This document shows positions 7,678 to 14,647 of a DNA stretch of 39,152 nucleotides, piece by piece. The notes beneath the pieces are model-generated. The model had not been told where the DNA came from. It saw nothing but the letters and a program-made list of their open reading frames with translations, and made no database searches. The stretch is taken from the NCBI GenBank assembly GCA_028867335.1, contig JAGWGN010000010.1, positions 1-39,152 on the forward strand. Direction: 5' to 3'. The DNA comes from Microcaldota archaeon (lineage in GTDB: Archaea > Micrarchaeota > Micrarchaeia > Micrarchaeales > CABMGC01). Both the position numbers and the translations under genes were made by a program. How positions within the stretch are numbered: the first letter of the stretch is position 1; the number at the start of each line of letters is the position of its first letter.

Positions 7678-7728
7678 GTTTTAGAATTAGAATAATGGAT
7701 TAATATTCATTTCTGAAAAAGAGTTCGG

Positions 7729-8112
7729 TTACCTAAGCAACTCTGCATCCCGTATTCCCTTGAAATCTGGATCGCCAGTTAGCACCTTTGCGTGCAAGTC
7801 CATCGCAGTCTGAAGCGTAAAGGCGTCCCCGAAGCTAAAGTTTGGCCTTGATTTCTTGATGCTTCCATGCAACAGCCCCACCTTCTTTGCAAATGCCTCG
7901 CCAACTATTGCTATCTGAGACATTGATGTGATTGCACTATATGCCGTGTCAACATCCCCGCCGGTTTTATGCACCTTAGAGACAACTTCGGTCACGGTTA
8001 CAGCGCTGGTGAATAATTCGGCATTGTTAATCCGTTTTTTAACCTCCCGTCCCATAGTTCTACCTTCAAGGTATTCGAGCCAGGCCCAAGCATCAATCAC
8101 GTACCTTTTCAT
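7729..8112 (-). CDS. vapC: VapC-type PIN-domain ribonuclease toxin
   Basis: This 127-residue PIN domain retains the acidic site: D7 (YVIDAWAWLEY), E42 (VTVTEVV), D96 (NFSFGDAFTLQTA) and D114/D116 (LTGDPDF). These residues coordinate Mg2+ or Mn2+ for RNA cleavage. The track begins at a TTG (8115), but the ATG at 8112 (MKRYVID) is the natural PIN start. Its 5' end overlaps the antitoxin gene by 20 bases, so the pair is translationally coupled. The RNA target is not predictable from sequence. Confidence 0.92.
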   Translation of the reverse strand: MKRYVIDAWAWLEYLEGRTMGREVKKRINNAELFTSAVTVTEVVSKVHKTGGDVDTAYSAITSMSQIAIVGEAFAKKVGLLHGSIKKSRPNFSFGDAFTLQTAMDLHAKVLTGDPDFKGIRDAELLR

Positions 8113-8299
8113 CAAACTCGTCCTCCTTTGTGAATGGACCGACGCCCTTCAGGGCGCCAAACCAGTCCTTTTTTTTCTTTGTAACTTTTATTGTTATCAT
8201 CTCGCCAGCAATTATACCCTCCTTATCCGCAATCTTCTTAGGTATCCTGACAAAGAGAGATCCTCCGAGCCTTCGGGTCTTAACCATCGTTTCCTGCAT
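8093..8299 (-). CDS. vapB: VapB-type AbrB/SpoVT (swapped-hairpin) antitoxin
   Basis: The product contains the AbrB-type DNA-binding hairpin: MVKTRRLGGSLFVRIPKKI, then EGIIAGEMITIKV. The rest (DWFGALKGVGPFTKEDEFDEKVRD) is the toxin-neutralising arm that would wrap VapC. The track starts at 8311, but the TATA box (CTTAAATATC, 8319-8328) lies only 8 bases from that ATG and exactly 25 from the in-frame ATG at 8299, so I choose 8299 as a leaderless start (68 residues). The upstream repeat at 8327-8347 is a likely autoregulatory operator. Confidence 0.88.
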   Translation of the reverse strand: MQETMVKTRRLGGSLFVRIPKKIADKEGIIAGEMITIKVTKKKKDWFGALKGVGPFTKEDEFDEKVRD

Positions 8300-8326
8300 A
8301 ATTTCATTCATGCAATCAGATATTTA

Positions 8327-8347
8327 AGTTTAACTATTAGTTTAACT
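8327..8347. promoter_or_regulatory. direct repeat upstream of vapBC, probable operator overlapping the TATA box
   Basis: AGTTTAACT occurs twice (8327-8335 and 8339-8347) with a 12-bp period, beside and partly overlapping the TATA box of vapB (8319-8328). VapBC complexes bind repeats at their own promoters to repress transcription. Spacing of about one helical turn would place two protein dimers on one face of the DNA. The role is inferred. Confidence 0.55.
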
Positions 8348-8374
8348 TTTTGCCTCTGTTTAGCAAGATGAAAG

Positions 8375-8413
8375 GTAATTTGCAAATATAAAAACCCTAC
8401 GAAAAAATTTGCA
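8375..8413 (-). terminator. T-rich transcription terminator of the 2H phosphoesterase gene
   Basis: Just downstream of the stop at 8418, the minus strand carries T-runs (AAATTTTTTCG and GGGTTTTTATATTTG) in an AT-rich stretch. This fits archaeal intrinsic termination, which needs T-tracts but no hairpin. Confidence 0.4.
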
Positions 8414-8417
8414 TTTT

Positions 8418-8972
8418 TTACTCACCTAGCGGAATCTTCGCGAAGTCCCACCTCTTTGGCCTGCCCCTTCCCTCCCAGGTGCAAAGATGCAGGCAGTTCA
8501 CTGTGAATTGCGCCTTGAAGTCGAGGTTTCTGCAATCTTTTAGTATCGAGTAGAAGATCCTTTTGTCGATGTCGCCTCTTGCGATCGAGAAGTGCGGGAA
8601 GAACGGATGGCCAGTAGAGGCTCTGACTCTAAACGAGCGCTTTAGCTCCTTGTATAGCTCTACAAGCTGCTTTGGGCGCGTTGGCCTTAGGTAGACGACG
8701 TAGTTTCTCGTCCTGCCTGTGCGTTTCATGAAGTACCCTATCCCGTCGATCGTGAGCTTGATGGGATTGTGCCTTCTGCAGACCTCCCTCATTTTTTCTA
8801 GGGAGTCCCTCTCGAACTCCACCTCCCCTACATAGAGGATCGAGATGTGCGGTCCCTTCGGGTCCTCCATCGCCCTTGAGATCCCGTACCTCGCCTTGAG
8901 CCCTCGCATAAGGCCCATCATCCTTTTAGAAAGAGCCGCATCGGGTTTTATCACGACGGAGTATATCGCCAT
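8418..8972 (-). CDS. 2H phosphoesterase superfamily protein (2'-5' RNA ligase-like)
   Basis: This 184-residue protein carries the two histidine motifs of the 2H fold, H42-I-S44 (GPHISILYVGE) and H127-F-S129 (FPHFSIARGD), separated by about 85 residues. Members include ThpR/LigT RNA 2',3'-cyclic phosphodiesterases and 2'-5' RNA ligases; the substrate here is uncertain. A box reading GATATTAAGC lies about 25 bases before the ATG, giving a leaderless message. It lies between vapBC and the four-gene unknown operon. Confidence 0.88.
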   Translation of the reverse strand: MAIYSVVIKPDAALSKRMMGLMRGLKARYGISRAMEDPKGPHISILYVGEVEFERDSLEKMREVCRRHNPIKLTIDGIGYFMKRTGRTRNYVVYLRPTRPKQLVELYKELKRSFRVRASTGHPFFPHFSIARGDIDKRIFYSILKDCRNLDFKAQFTVNCLHLCTWEGRGRPKRWDFAKIPLGE

Positions 8973-9013
8973 GCTTGGAGTTGGGATTGAAGCTTAATAT
9001 CCCTTTTGCACTT

Positions 9014-9412
9014 TCAGTATCCGCGGACCTGCCTTTTCAGGATCTCCTTGCCCTCTGCGGTCATATCCATCCTGTCTATTATCTCGGAGGCCTTGGTGAG
9101 ATACCTTAGGTGCGCGTCGCTTAGCATCTTCTCCAGCGCGAGAGCGTAGACCCTCGGCCTGTTCTGCTCTGGGTAGAAGATGCGGAGAACCGCGTATGCG
9201 GCCTCGCCGCTGCAATTCGCCTTGACCAGGTGTATCGCGCCCTTCTGGTTTGACCTCTCCTCAAGGCCGTCGTATCCCATCCCGAAAATATGCGATTCGA
9301 TGGTCCAGACCCTTCCCCTGTGCTCAAACTCCCTGAACTCAAATCCTGGAGTGTCCCTGAGAAGATCGCTTGTGTGCTCCCTCTCGCTCCGCACTCTCCA
9401 TCTTTCCTCCAT
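9014..9412 (-). CDS. unknown protein, paralogue of the gene at 9948
   Basis: I recognise no family in this 132-residue soluble protein. It is clearly homologous to the product of 9948-10349. Both read F..[RK]GR[VI]W, then KGA[IL]..., SGE[AS]YAVLRI[FL]Y, VYALALEKMLSDA and a helical end (ASEIIDRMDMTAEGKEILK). The order is a mixed beta region followed by two long helices. It is the last gene of the 10695-to-9014 unit, 17 bases after its neighbour. Its presence beside the ankyrin block and its duplication suggest a lineage-specific accessory family. Confidence 0.75.
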   Translation of the reverse strand: MEERWRVRSEREHTSDLLRDTPGFEFREFEHRGRVWTIESHIFGMGYDGLEERSNQKGAIHLVKANCSGEAAYAVLRIFYPEQNRPRVYALALEKMLSDAHLRYLTKASEIIDRMDMTAEGKEILKRQVRGY

Positions 9413-9429
9413 CTCGTATCGCCTCTTTT

Positions 9430-9939
9430 TCAGTATATCCTCGTGAAGTCCAGCTTGTATCCTCCCTCCAGGTCAACCGTGATTTTGCATTTGCCGAGCA
9501 TGGAGCTGTATTCGTATCGCAGCTCCCCTCCGTTCTTGGGCTCGTAGTCGAAGATCTCAAAGAGGGTGTTGTCGTTCGGGTTGGGCTTGAATGCTGAGAG
9601 GTATCCGATGATCTGCCTTAGCTCCTCCTTTAGCCGGACCGTCTCGGCACGCCTGTAGAAGTGCGATGCGTAGTCGCGTATGATCGCCTCGCTCTTGCCC
9701 GCCTTTATTATGAGGTTGGTCTCGTATCCGTTGTCGTAGAAGAACTTGAGCCGCTCGAAGTTTGAGATCTCGCCCGCGTAGGTGACAGCGGTCCACACAT
9801 GCATTGTCGCCATGACGTGGTAGGTTATCTCAGGGGGATTAGGGGTGAGCAGCTTGTTGTGCAGGCGGATCGCGTTCTTTGCGATGCTGTTTAGTCCAAA
9901 GTGGTCCGAATTCCCCATGCTTTTTGGATCGTGATACAT
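9430..9939 (-). CDS. unknown protein, paralogue of the gene at 17374 on the far side of the ankyrin array
   Basis: This 169-residue soluble protein has no family I recognise. It aligns with the product of 17374-17913: NFERLKFFYDNGYETNLI against HVEFYVLNGYNTNIRM, then an alkyl/charged helix, LFEIFDYEP against LFRIDPDP, and YSSMLGKCKITVDLEGG against YTIGSYLCSISIEGQ. Its N-terminal half (SIAKNAIRLHNKLL) also parallels ALAKNSMRSRF. It is the third gene of a four-gene unit, with gaps of 8 and 17 bases. Two copies bracketing the ankyrin block make it a candidate component of the same system. Confidence 0.75.
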   Translation of the reverse strand: MYHDPKSMGNSDHFGLNSIAKNAIRLHNKLLTPNPPEITYHVMATMHVWTAVTYAGEISNFERLKFFYDNGYETNLIIKAGKSEAIIRDYASHFYRRAETVRLKEELRQIIGYLSAFKPNPNDNTLFEIFDYEPKNGGELRYEYSSMLGKCKITVDLEGGYKLDFTRIY

Positions 9940-9947
9940 CCTAAGAC

Positions 9948-10349
9948 CTAGTTTTCCCTCAGCTTCGCCTTAAGAAGCTGCTTGTCCTCATCCGATGCAT
10001 CGAACGTGTCTATTATCTCTATCGCCTTTGCCTGGAAGCGCATAGCCGCGTCGCTGAGCATCTTCTCCATCGCAATCACATACACCTTCGCCTGCTTCTC
10101 GTCAGTGTATAGGATCCGCAGGACTGCGTAGCCCGACTCGCCGTCGCTGCTAACCCTGTATATCCTAAGGGCGCCCTTCGAGGCAACTCCGGTCTCGAAC
10201 TTTCCCTCAGCGTAGACCATGCTGTCCACATACTCCGCTGTCTTCCAGATCCTGCCTTGATGGACAAACGGTTCCAGTTTGAGCTCGTAGATCCCCTTGC
10301 TGACAAAGCTCTCCCCGTCCTTTAGAAGGTCTTTTTTCTTAAAGAACAT
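9948..10349 (-). CDS. unknown protein, paralogue of the gene at 9014
   Basis: This 133-residue soluble protein has a basic head (MFFKKKDLLKDG) followed by a beta-rich region (GIYELKLEPFVHQGRIWKTA). It then carries the core shared with 9014 (SGYAVLRILYT, KVYVIAMEKMLSDAAMRF) and a charged helical C terminus (IEIIDTFDASDEDKQLLKAK). The two copies are separated by one unrelated gene, so the duplication is not a simple tandem one. It begins 10 bases after the stop of the 10360 gene. No catalytic motif is visible. Confidence 0.75.
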   Translation of the reverse strand: MFFKKKDLLKDGESFVSKGIYELKLEPFVHQGRIWKTAEYVDSMVYAEGKFETGVASKGALRIYRVSSDGESGYAVLRILYTDEKQAKVYVIAMEKMLSDAAMRFQAKAIEIIDTFDASDEDKQLLKAKLREN

Positions 10350-10359
10350 CTTTGATCAC

Positions 10360-10695
10360 TTAGAGCTCAAGCTTCTTCACAGTCTCAAAGAAGTAGTATC
10401 CGGAGAAGAGCGTATTGGTGCGGCTATCGCCGACGCTCTTTGCATAGTTTGCAGCCTCAAGCGAGATTGCCACATGGTCGTCTAGCTTGCTCTGCTCGCT
10501 TTCCTTGCGCAGGCACCTGTCAAAGAGGAGAAGCACCTTTCCCTGGAGCTCGCGTATCTCTGGCGCCGTGAGGTCCTCTGTCCCGTGCTTCTCAAGGTTG
10601 TATCTTATGTTCCTTGCCGCCCCGACAAAGAGCCCCTTCGCCTCAAGTTCCTCCGAGTCCTTTAGATAATCCGCCTTTGTCCTTGCCTTTGCCAT
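10360..10695 (-). CDS. unknown all-helical protein, first gene of a four-gene unit
   Basis: The 111-residue product appears to be all alpha (DYLKDSEELEAKGLFVGAAR, EIRELQGKVLLLFDRCL, AISLEAANYAKSVGDSRTN), with a helical-bundle or TPR-like feel but no repeat I can define. It has no signal peptide. A clear TATA box (CTATTTATAGCC, 10721-10732) about 32 bases upstream starts this unit, independent of the ankyrin genes that end at 10749. Three more unknown genes follow with gaps of 8-17 bases. Confidence 0.7.
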   Translation of the reverse strand: MAKARTKADYLKDSEELEAKGLFVGAARNIRYNLEKHGTEDLTAPEIRELQGKVLLLFDRCLRKESEQSKLDDHVAISLEAANYAKSVGDSRTNTLFSGYYFFETVKKLEL

Positions 10696-10720
10696 TTTAC
10701 CAATAGGAACTCTTGATTGG

Positions 10721-10732
10721 GGCTATAAATAG
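10721..10732 (-). promoter_or_regulatory. TATA box of the 10695-to-9014 operon
   Basis: The minus-strand sequence CTATTTATAGCC fits the archaeal box. It predicts a start near 10702, a few bases before the ATG at 10695. It separates this unit from the ankyrin unit that ends at 10749. Confidence 0.6.
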
Positions 10733-10748
10733 TTTATTCAGCGAGCGT

Positions 10749-11132
10749 TTACTTGCGCGCAATGTCCCGATTGAGATCATTTACTATCTCCTCGATCGAG
10801 TCCCTGCGCTCAATGCCCAGCTGCAGCCTTTGTGCGCGCTCGCACCTTTCGATCCACTCCGTGATTATGCCACTTGTTTTTTCCGTAGCGATCTCAAATG
10901 CGCTCTGCTTCTCCGGATTTTTCATCTTGTAGTCTGCGCCCTTCTCAAGCAGCAGCCTGGTGACCTCCTCATTCCCGGCAAGGCAGGAGTGCATTATTGC
11001 GGTCCAGCCGTCACTATCCCTCATGTTTATGTCCGCGCCGGAGGAAAGGGAGTCGTTTATCATCCCGATGTTGCCGAGCACCACCCCTACCCTAAGCGCC
11101 TCGTTCATATCGCCCTCTATCAGCTTTGTCAT
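10749..11132 (-). CDS. ankyrin-repeat protein with conserved C-terminal tail (Ank-3), shortest full member
   Basis: This 127-residue protein has only about two recognisable repeats (SGADINMRDSDGWTAIMHSCLAG..., VTRLLLEKGADYKMKNPEKQSAFEIA) and ends in the shared tail (DSIEEIVNDLNRDIARK). Its head (MTKLIEGDMNEALRVGVVLGN) keeps the usual helix before the first loop. It starts 2 bases after the stop of the gene at 11135, indicating translational coupling, and is the last gene of the 14514-to-10749 unit. It is a predicted cytoplasmic protein-binding protein. Confidence 0.87.
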   Translation of the reverse strand: MTKLIEGDMNEALRVGVVLGNIGMINDSLSSGADINMRDSDGWTAIMHSCLAGNEEVTRLLLEKGADYKMKNPEKQSAFEIATEKTSGIITEWIERCERAQRLQLGIERRDSIEEIVNDLNRDIARK

Positions 11133-11134
11133 AT

Positions 11135-11746
11135 CTAATTACCCTCAAGCTCTCTTACTATCTCATCGACGGACTCCGCCCGGACTAACGCCGAGAGCTG
11201 CAGCCCCTTCGAGACAAGTCCGTTCTCCAGTTTTTTAAGCACTTGCATATATTCGTCTATCTCCGCCTTCATCTCTGGCGAGCCGGCGCAGTCGGAGGCA
11301 TTCGCCCCATTGGCGCTTTTTGCGTAGGGGTCTGCGCCCGCCCTTATCAGAAGCCTCACTGCCCCAATGTTGTCCTTGTATGCGGAGTGCATCATTGCAC
11401 TCATTCCCGTCTCGTCCCTTGCGTCTTTGTCGGAGCCCCACTTGAGCAAAAGGTCGAGGGACCTTGTGGAATTCGTGCGCGCGGCAAGTATCAGTGCCGT
11501 TGAACCTAAAGAGTCCTTTAACTCTAGGCTTGCCCCTTTTTTAATTAGCAGCTCCACGATCTCCTCGCGGTCATAGTAAGCGGCACTCATTAGCGCCGTA
11601 GTCCGGCCCATACTCTCCGGCCTTCTTGCGTCTATGTCTGCGCCCATCGCAAGCTCCCTTTTCACGGCGTCCACATTTGCTCCAGCTGCCGCGCCGATGA
11701 GCCTCTGGTTAGCCGCTTCCAGATCCGCATTTTTGAGTTTTGCCAT
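11135..11746 (-). CDS. ankyrin-repeat protein (Ank-4) with truncated tail
   Basis: The track starts at a TTG (11752); the ATG at 11746 (MAKLKNADLEAANQRL) is better. The 203-residue product has about four repeats (TALMSAAYYDREEIVELL, TALILAARTNSTRSLDLLL, SAMMHSAYKDNIGAVRLL and others). A helix (YMQVLKKLENGLVSKGLQL) follows, then a shortened tail (ESVDEIVRELEGN) that stops where others continue DLR. The ATG lies 6 bases after the stop of the 33-codon mini-gene, so the two are probably coupled. Confidence 0.9.
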   Translation of the reverse strand: MAKLKNADLEAANQRLIGAAAGANVDAVKRELAMGADIDARRPESMGRTTALMSAAYYDREEIVELLIKKGASLELKDSLGSTALILAARTNSTRSLDLLLKWGSDKDARDETGMSAMMHSAYKDNIGAVRLLIRAGADPYAKSANGANASDCAGSPEMKAEIDEYMQVLKKLENGLVSKGLQLSALVRAESVDEIVRELEGN

Positions 11747-11752
11747 AAACAA

Positions 11753-11854
11753 TCACGTCCTTCGCAAATCTTTCTCAAGATCCTCGATGTCGCCCCTGTA
11801 GGCTGAGATAAAGAGCTTCTCGTTTGCAGCCTTGTTAACCCTGATTTTTTCCAT
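11753..11854 (-). CDS. 33-codon mini-gene: ankyrin-protein head fused to tail, all repeats missing
   Basis: This frame is too short for the ORF track. It begins with an ATG at 11854, 7 bases after the upstream stop, and ends with TGA at 11753. The first 22 residues (MEKIRVNKAANEKLFISAYRGD) match the heads of neighbouring ankyrin proteins: MEKIR of the gene at 11862, and the MEK-to-GN segment of that at 2877. The remainder (IEDLEKDLRRT) is the shared C-terminal tail. It looks like an in-frame internal deletion that removed the whole repeat domain but kept start, stop and spacing. It may be a relic, or a free tail peptide competing for the tail's partner. Confidence 0.6.
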   Translation of the reverse strand: MEKIRVNKAANEKLFISAYRGDIEDLEKDLRRT

Positions 11855-11861
11855 ATGTCGT

Positions 11862-12746
11862 CTATCCCCTTAGGTCTTCCTTTAATTCGCCTAGTATCTC
11901 CTCTATGGAGTCGGCGCGCTCAATCGACCTCCTTTGATCTTCTTCTTTAAGCATCTCGTGGAGGAACTCTCTTTGCTGCACCGTGATTGACGAGGTGTCC
12001 ACAGGTGAATCTGGATCTAGTAACTCCCTTGCATTTGCGCCACTGCTGTAGAGAAGGCGGACGCAGTCCATATGGCCAGCCTCTGTAGCCCAGGCTATCG
12101 CCGTCTTCCCGTCTTTGTCCCTGGCAAATACATCGGCACCGCTTTCAAGGAGCTTCGTTATTATCAGTTTGTTCCCTTTATCCGCTGCATACATAAGCGC
12201 AGTCAGCCCGAACCTGTTTTTTGAGTTGAGCCTTGCGCCCTTCTTTATAAGCAATCCTAGGGTGTCGTGGTGATCCCCGGAGAGGCCTGCGACCTCCATT
12301 AGGGGGGTCTCTGCGAGATCGCCGCGCCCGTTCACGTTTGCGCCGTAGCACTCGACGAGCATCTCGGCGATCTTGAAATCGCGCCTGTATATAGCTACGG
12401 AAAGCGCGGAGACCAGCTTATTGTCCCTCAGATTCACATCCGCCCCGTTCTGCAGAAGCACCCTTGTGCATTCGGGATATCCCCCCTGCACTGCAAAGAT
12501 GAGCGCGGTGTCCCCGCGATCTGGGCTTTTTATGTTGGGATTCGCCCCGTTTTTCAAAAGCAGGGAGACGCCGGTCGGAAAGCCCTCTCTTGCCACGATC
12601 ATAAGCGCGTTCATGCGATTATCGCCGATAGAATCTACCTGAGCTCCTTCCTTGAGCGCATTCGCCATTCCCTCAAGGTCAGTGACCAAGGCTGTGCTGT
12701 GCAGCCTGCCGTTTTTCTCTTTTTGGTCGATCCTGATCTTTTCCAT
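11862..12746 (-). CDS. ankyrin-repeat protein with conserved C-terminal tail (Ank-5), largest member
   Basis: This 294-residue protein begins MEKIRIDQKEKNGRL and has about seven repeats (NALMIVAREGFPTGVSLLL, TALIFAVQGGYPECTRVLL, TALMYAADKGNKLIITKLL and others). A spacer (LLDPDSPVDTSSI...) resembles that of the gene at 2877, and the tail is SIEEILGELKEDLRG. One repeat is irregular (ECYGANVNGRGDLAETPLM followed by SGDHHD). It lies 3 bases after the stop of the gene at 12750 and just before the mini-gene. Confidence 0.93.
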   Translation of the reverse strand: MEKIRIDQKEKNGRLHSTALVTDLEGMANALKEGAQVDSIGDNRMNALMIVAREGFPTGVSLLLKNGANPNIKSPDRGDTALIFAVQGGYPECTRVLLQNGADVNLRDNKLVSALSVAIYRRDFKIAEMLVECYGANVNGRGDLAETPLMEVAGLSGDHHDTLGLLIKKGARLNSKNRFGLTALMYAADKGNKLIITKLLESGADVFARDKDGKTAIAWATEAGHMDCVRLLYSSGANARELLDPDSPVDTSSITVQQREFLHEMLKEEDQRRSIERADSIEEILGELKEDLRG

Positions 12747-12749
12747 GCT

Positions 12750-13352
12750 CTATCCCTTACGGTTGTCTTTCTTGTCTCGCTCGAGCTCATCGAGTATCTC
12801 CTCGATTGCACCTGACCTTACAAGCGCCATTTTCTGCCGCTGCTCCTGGCTTGGATCCCGTGGCCTGAGCAGGGCGGTGATGAACCTTGGGCTGACGGCA
12901 TAGTTTTCCGCCCTCTTTCCCTCGACATTTATTAGGTTGATGTCGGCGCCCGCCTCGATCAGGGCAATTGCAGAGTGAAGTTTTGCAGCAATAAAGGCGT
13001 GCATCAGAGGGGTGAATCCGCGGTTGTCCCTTGCATCCTTCTCTGCGCCCTTCTCCAAGAGAAGCTTGGTGATGGCGGCACTGCTTCCCATTGCGGAAAA
13101 CATCAGGGGAGTGAATCCCTCTTCGTCCCTTACGTTCACTTTTGCCCCGTTTCGGAGAAGCAATCGGGTTATTCCAAGGTGGCCCTTGGAGGCAGCAAAC
13201 ATCAAAGGGGTCTGATCATGGATTTGAATGTAGTTAACATCTGCACCTTTCTCGAGCGCCACCTTTGCCATCGTCAGGTTACCAGTCTGCGCAGCCATCA
13301 GGAGTTTGCGGCTCGAATTAAGTTTTGTAATTTCCGATGTTTTGGTTTTCAT
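12750..13352 (-). CDS. ankyrin-repeat protein (Ank-6), close paralogue of the next gene upstream
   Basis: This 200-residue protein begins MKTKTSEITKLNSSRKLL. Its repeats (TPLMFAASKGHLGITRLLL, TPLMFSAMGSSAAITKLLL, TPLMHAFIAAKLHSAIALI) line up one to one with those of Ank-7. A non-repeat segment (YAVSPRFITALLRPRDPSQ) follows, matched in position by YSPTPAFYFSLLDHS in Ank-7. The tail diverges at its end (GAIEEILDELERDKKDNRKG), being longer and more basic than usual. It starts 4 bases after the upstream stop. Confidence 0.92.
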   Translation of the reverse strand: MKTKTSEITKLNSSRKLLMAAQTGNLTMAKVALEKGADVNYIQIHDQTPLMFAASKGHLGITRLLLRNGAKVNVRDEEGFTPLMFSAMGSSAAITKLLLEKGAEKDARDNRGFTPLMHAFIAAKLHSAIALIEAGADINLINVEGKRAENYAVSPRFITALLRPRDPSQEQRQKMALVRSGAIEEILDELERDKKDNRKG

Positions 13353-13356
13353 ACCG

Positions 13357-13938
13357 TCACTTTCTCAGGTCCTTTTCAAGACCGTCTATTATCTCGCTTA
13401 CCGCGTTCGCCCTGTCGATTGACTCCTTCTGTGAATCTTCCAAAATCGCGTTTGAATGGTCTAACAGCGAAAAGTAGAATGCCGGGGTCGGGGAGTAATA
13501 CATCGCGTTTCTTCCCTCCTTAGTTGTGGCATTTAGATCCGCACCTGCCCTGATTATGGCCATTGCCGAGCGGCGTCTTGAGTTAATTATTGCATGCATG
13601 AGTGGGGTCAGCCCTATATTGTCCGTTTCGTTGACGTTTGCGCCCTTCTCCAAAAGCAGCTCGGTCATCTGCGCTCTTGATCCCATAGCAGCAAACATCA
13701 GTGGAGTGAGGCCGTCTATGTTCATTGCCTCTATGTCTGCCCCTTTTTCAAGTAGCAGACGCGCAATTTTAAGAGGGCCCTTCGATGCGGCAAACATCAG
13801 TGGGGTTTGTCCCTCCTTATCGGCGCACTCGATGTTTGCCCCTTTTTTAATCGCCTCGAGAACAAGCGAGCTGTCTTTGGCTAGAACTCCGTCCATCAAA
13901 AGCTTGTTTGCCTTCTGCTTACCGATAATCCTTTCCAT
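13357..13938 (-). CDS. ankyrin-repeat protein with conserved C-terminal tail (Ank-7)
   Basis: The track starts at 13947, immediately after the upstream stop. I prefer the ATG at 13938 (MERIIGKQKANKLL), because its first residues then match the ME[KR] heads of other members. The 193-residue product has four repeats (TPLMFAASKGPLKIARLLL, TPLMFAAMGSRAQMTELLL, TPLMHAIINSRRRSAMAII and a degenerate first one). The clean tail is AVSEIIDGLEKDLRK. High similarity to Ank-6 in repeat order and wording shows a comparatively recent tandem duplication. Confidence 0.92.
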   Translation of the reverse strand: MERIIGKQKANKLLMDGVLAKDSSLVLEAIKKGANIECADKEGQTPLMFAASKGPLKIARLLLEKGADIEAMNIDGLTPLMFAAMGSRAQMTELLLEKGANVNETDNIGLTPLMHAIINSRRRSAMAIIRAGADLNATTKEGRNAMYYSPTPAFYFSLLDHSNAILEDSQKESIDRANAVSEIIDGLEKDLRK

Positions 13939-13947
13939 TTTTATCAT

Positions 13948-14514
13948 CTACTCGCCAAGGTCCTTTTCAAGACCCGCTATTATTTCGGTGACGACATCCT
14001 TCCTTAGAAGTGCCTTTTCCTGTATTTTTTTCTCCGCTTTTCGCTTCTTTTTTATACGCAGCTGCATTTTTTCGTATTTTGCGATTAGATCGAAATACGG
14101 ACGCTGATGCCAAAATACTATGTCCAAAGCATAGTCTTTCACAACATTTCCCTGCCTGTCCTTTATGCCGACATCTGCGCCATACTTGAGGAGAAGTTCC
14201 ATTGTCTCAAAATTCTCCTGCTCTGTGGCATGCATCAGGGCGGTCTTCCCGTCCTTGTCTTTCGTGTTGGGATTTGCGCCTGCTTCCAAAAGCAGCCTTA
14301 GAATCTCAGCATTAGATTCACGCGAAATTGCGATCATAAGTAGAGTTTTTTTGTCTTCGGTACACACATTTACATCTGCGCCTTTCTTTATCAAAGTGGC
14401 TACAATTCTGGGATTGTCATTCATCTCATCCAGGCTTTTCTGGAGAGAAAAACTGGATAGCAGCTCATCGGTGGCTTGCGTTCTAATTGTGTTTGAAGTT
14501 TTGAGTGTTTTCAT
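13948..14514 (-). CDS. ankyrin-repeat protein with conserved C-terminal tail (Ank-8)
   Basis: This 188-residue protein begins MKTLKTSNTIRTQATDELL and has about three repeats (KKGADVNVCTEDKKTLLMIAI, GANPNTKDKDGKTALMHATEQ, YGADVGIKDRQGNVVKDYA). A long, very basic helix (KMQLRIKKKRKAEKKIQEKALL) follows, then the tail VVTEIIAGLEKDLGE. The basic helix is unique to this member and could bind nucleic acid or membrane. The DNA here is visibly more AT-rich than its neighbours. It is the first gene after the internal promoter at 14566-14576. Confidence 0.9.
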   Translation of the reverse strand: MKTLKTSNTIRTQATDELLSSFSLQKSLDEMNDNPRIVATLIKKGADVNVCTEDKKTLLMIAISRESNAEILRLLLEAGANPNTKDKDGKTALMHATEQENFETMELLLKYGADVGIKDRQGNVVKDYALDIVFWHQRPYFDLIAKYEKMQLRIKKKRKAEKKIQEKALLRKDVVTEIIAGLEKDLGE

Positions 14515-14565
14515 GGACTTGCCTATTTTTCATACCTTCCGCTAACAGTATAATTAAGCGTTTTT

Positions 14566-14576
14566 GGTATATAAAC
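14566..14576 (-). promoter_or_regulatory. internal TATA box splitting the ankyrin array
   Basis: The minus-strand sequence GTTTATATACC is a near-ideal archaeal TATA box in the only sizeable gap (133 bases) of the array. It predicts a start near 14545 and a leader of about 30 bases for Ank-8. A T5 tract (CTATTTTTACC) just before it could terminate the upstream unit that ends at 14648. Confidence 0.6.
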
Positions 14577-14647
14577 AGGGGTAAAAATAGCAGAATAGTG
14601 AGTATTTATTGTTGCTTTGTGAAGGGTGCTCTAGGGGTAAATGGCCC

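Noticed and set aside
13526-14107. 193-residue plus-strand ORF through two ankyrin genes, and many similar plus-strand ORFs across 2.3-17.5 kb
   Set aside because: They are antisense shadows of the ankyrin genes. The repeated ankyrin codons give repetitive antisense protein (ISGV, FAPFSKSS), with no promoter or ribosome site.
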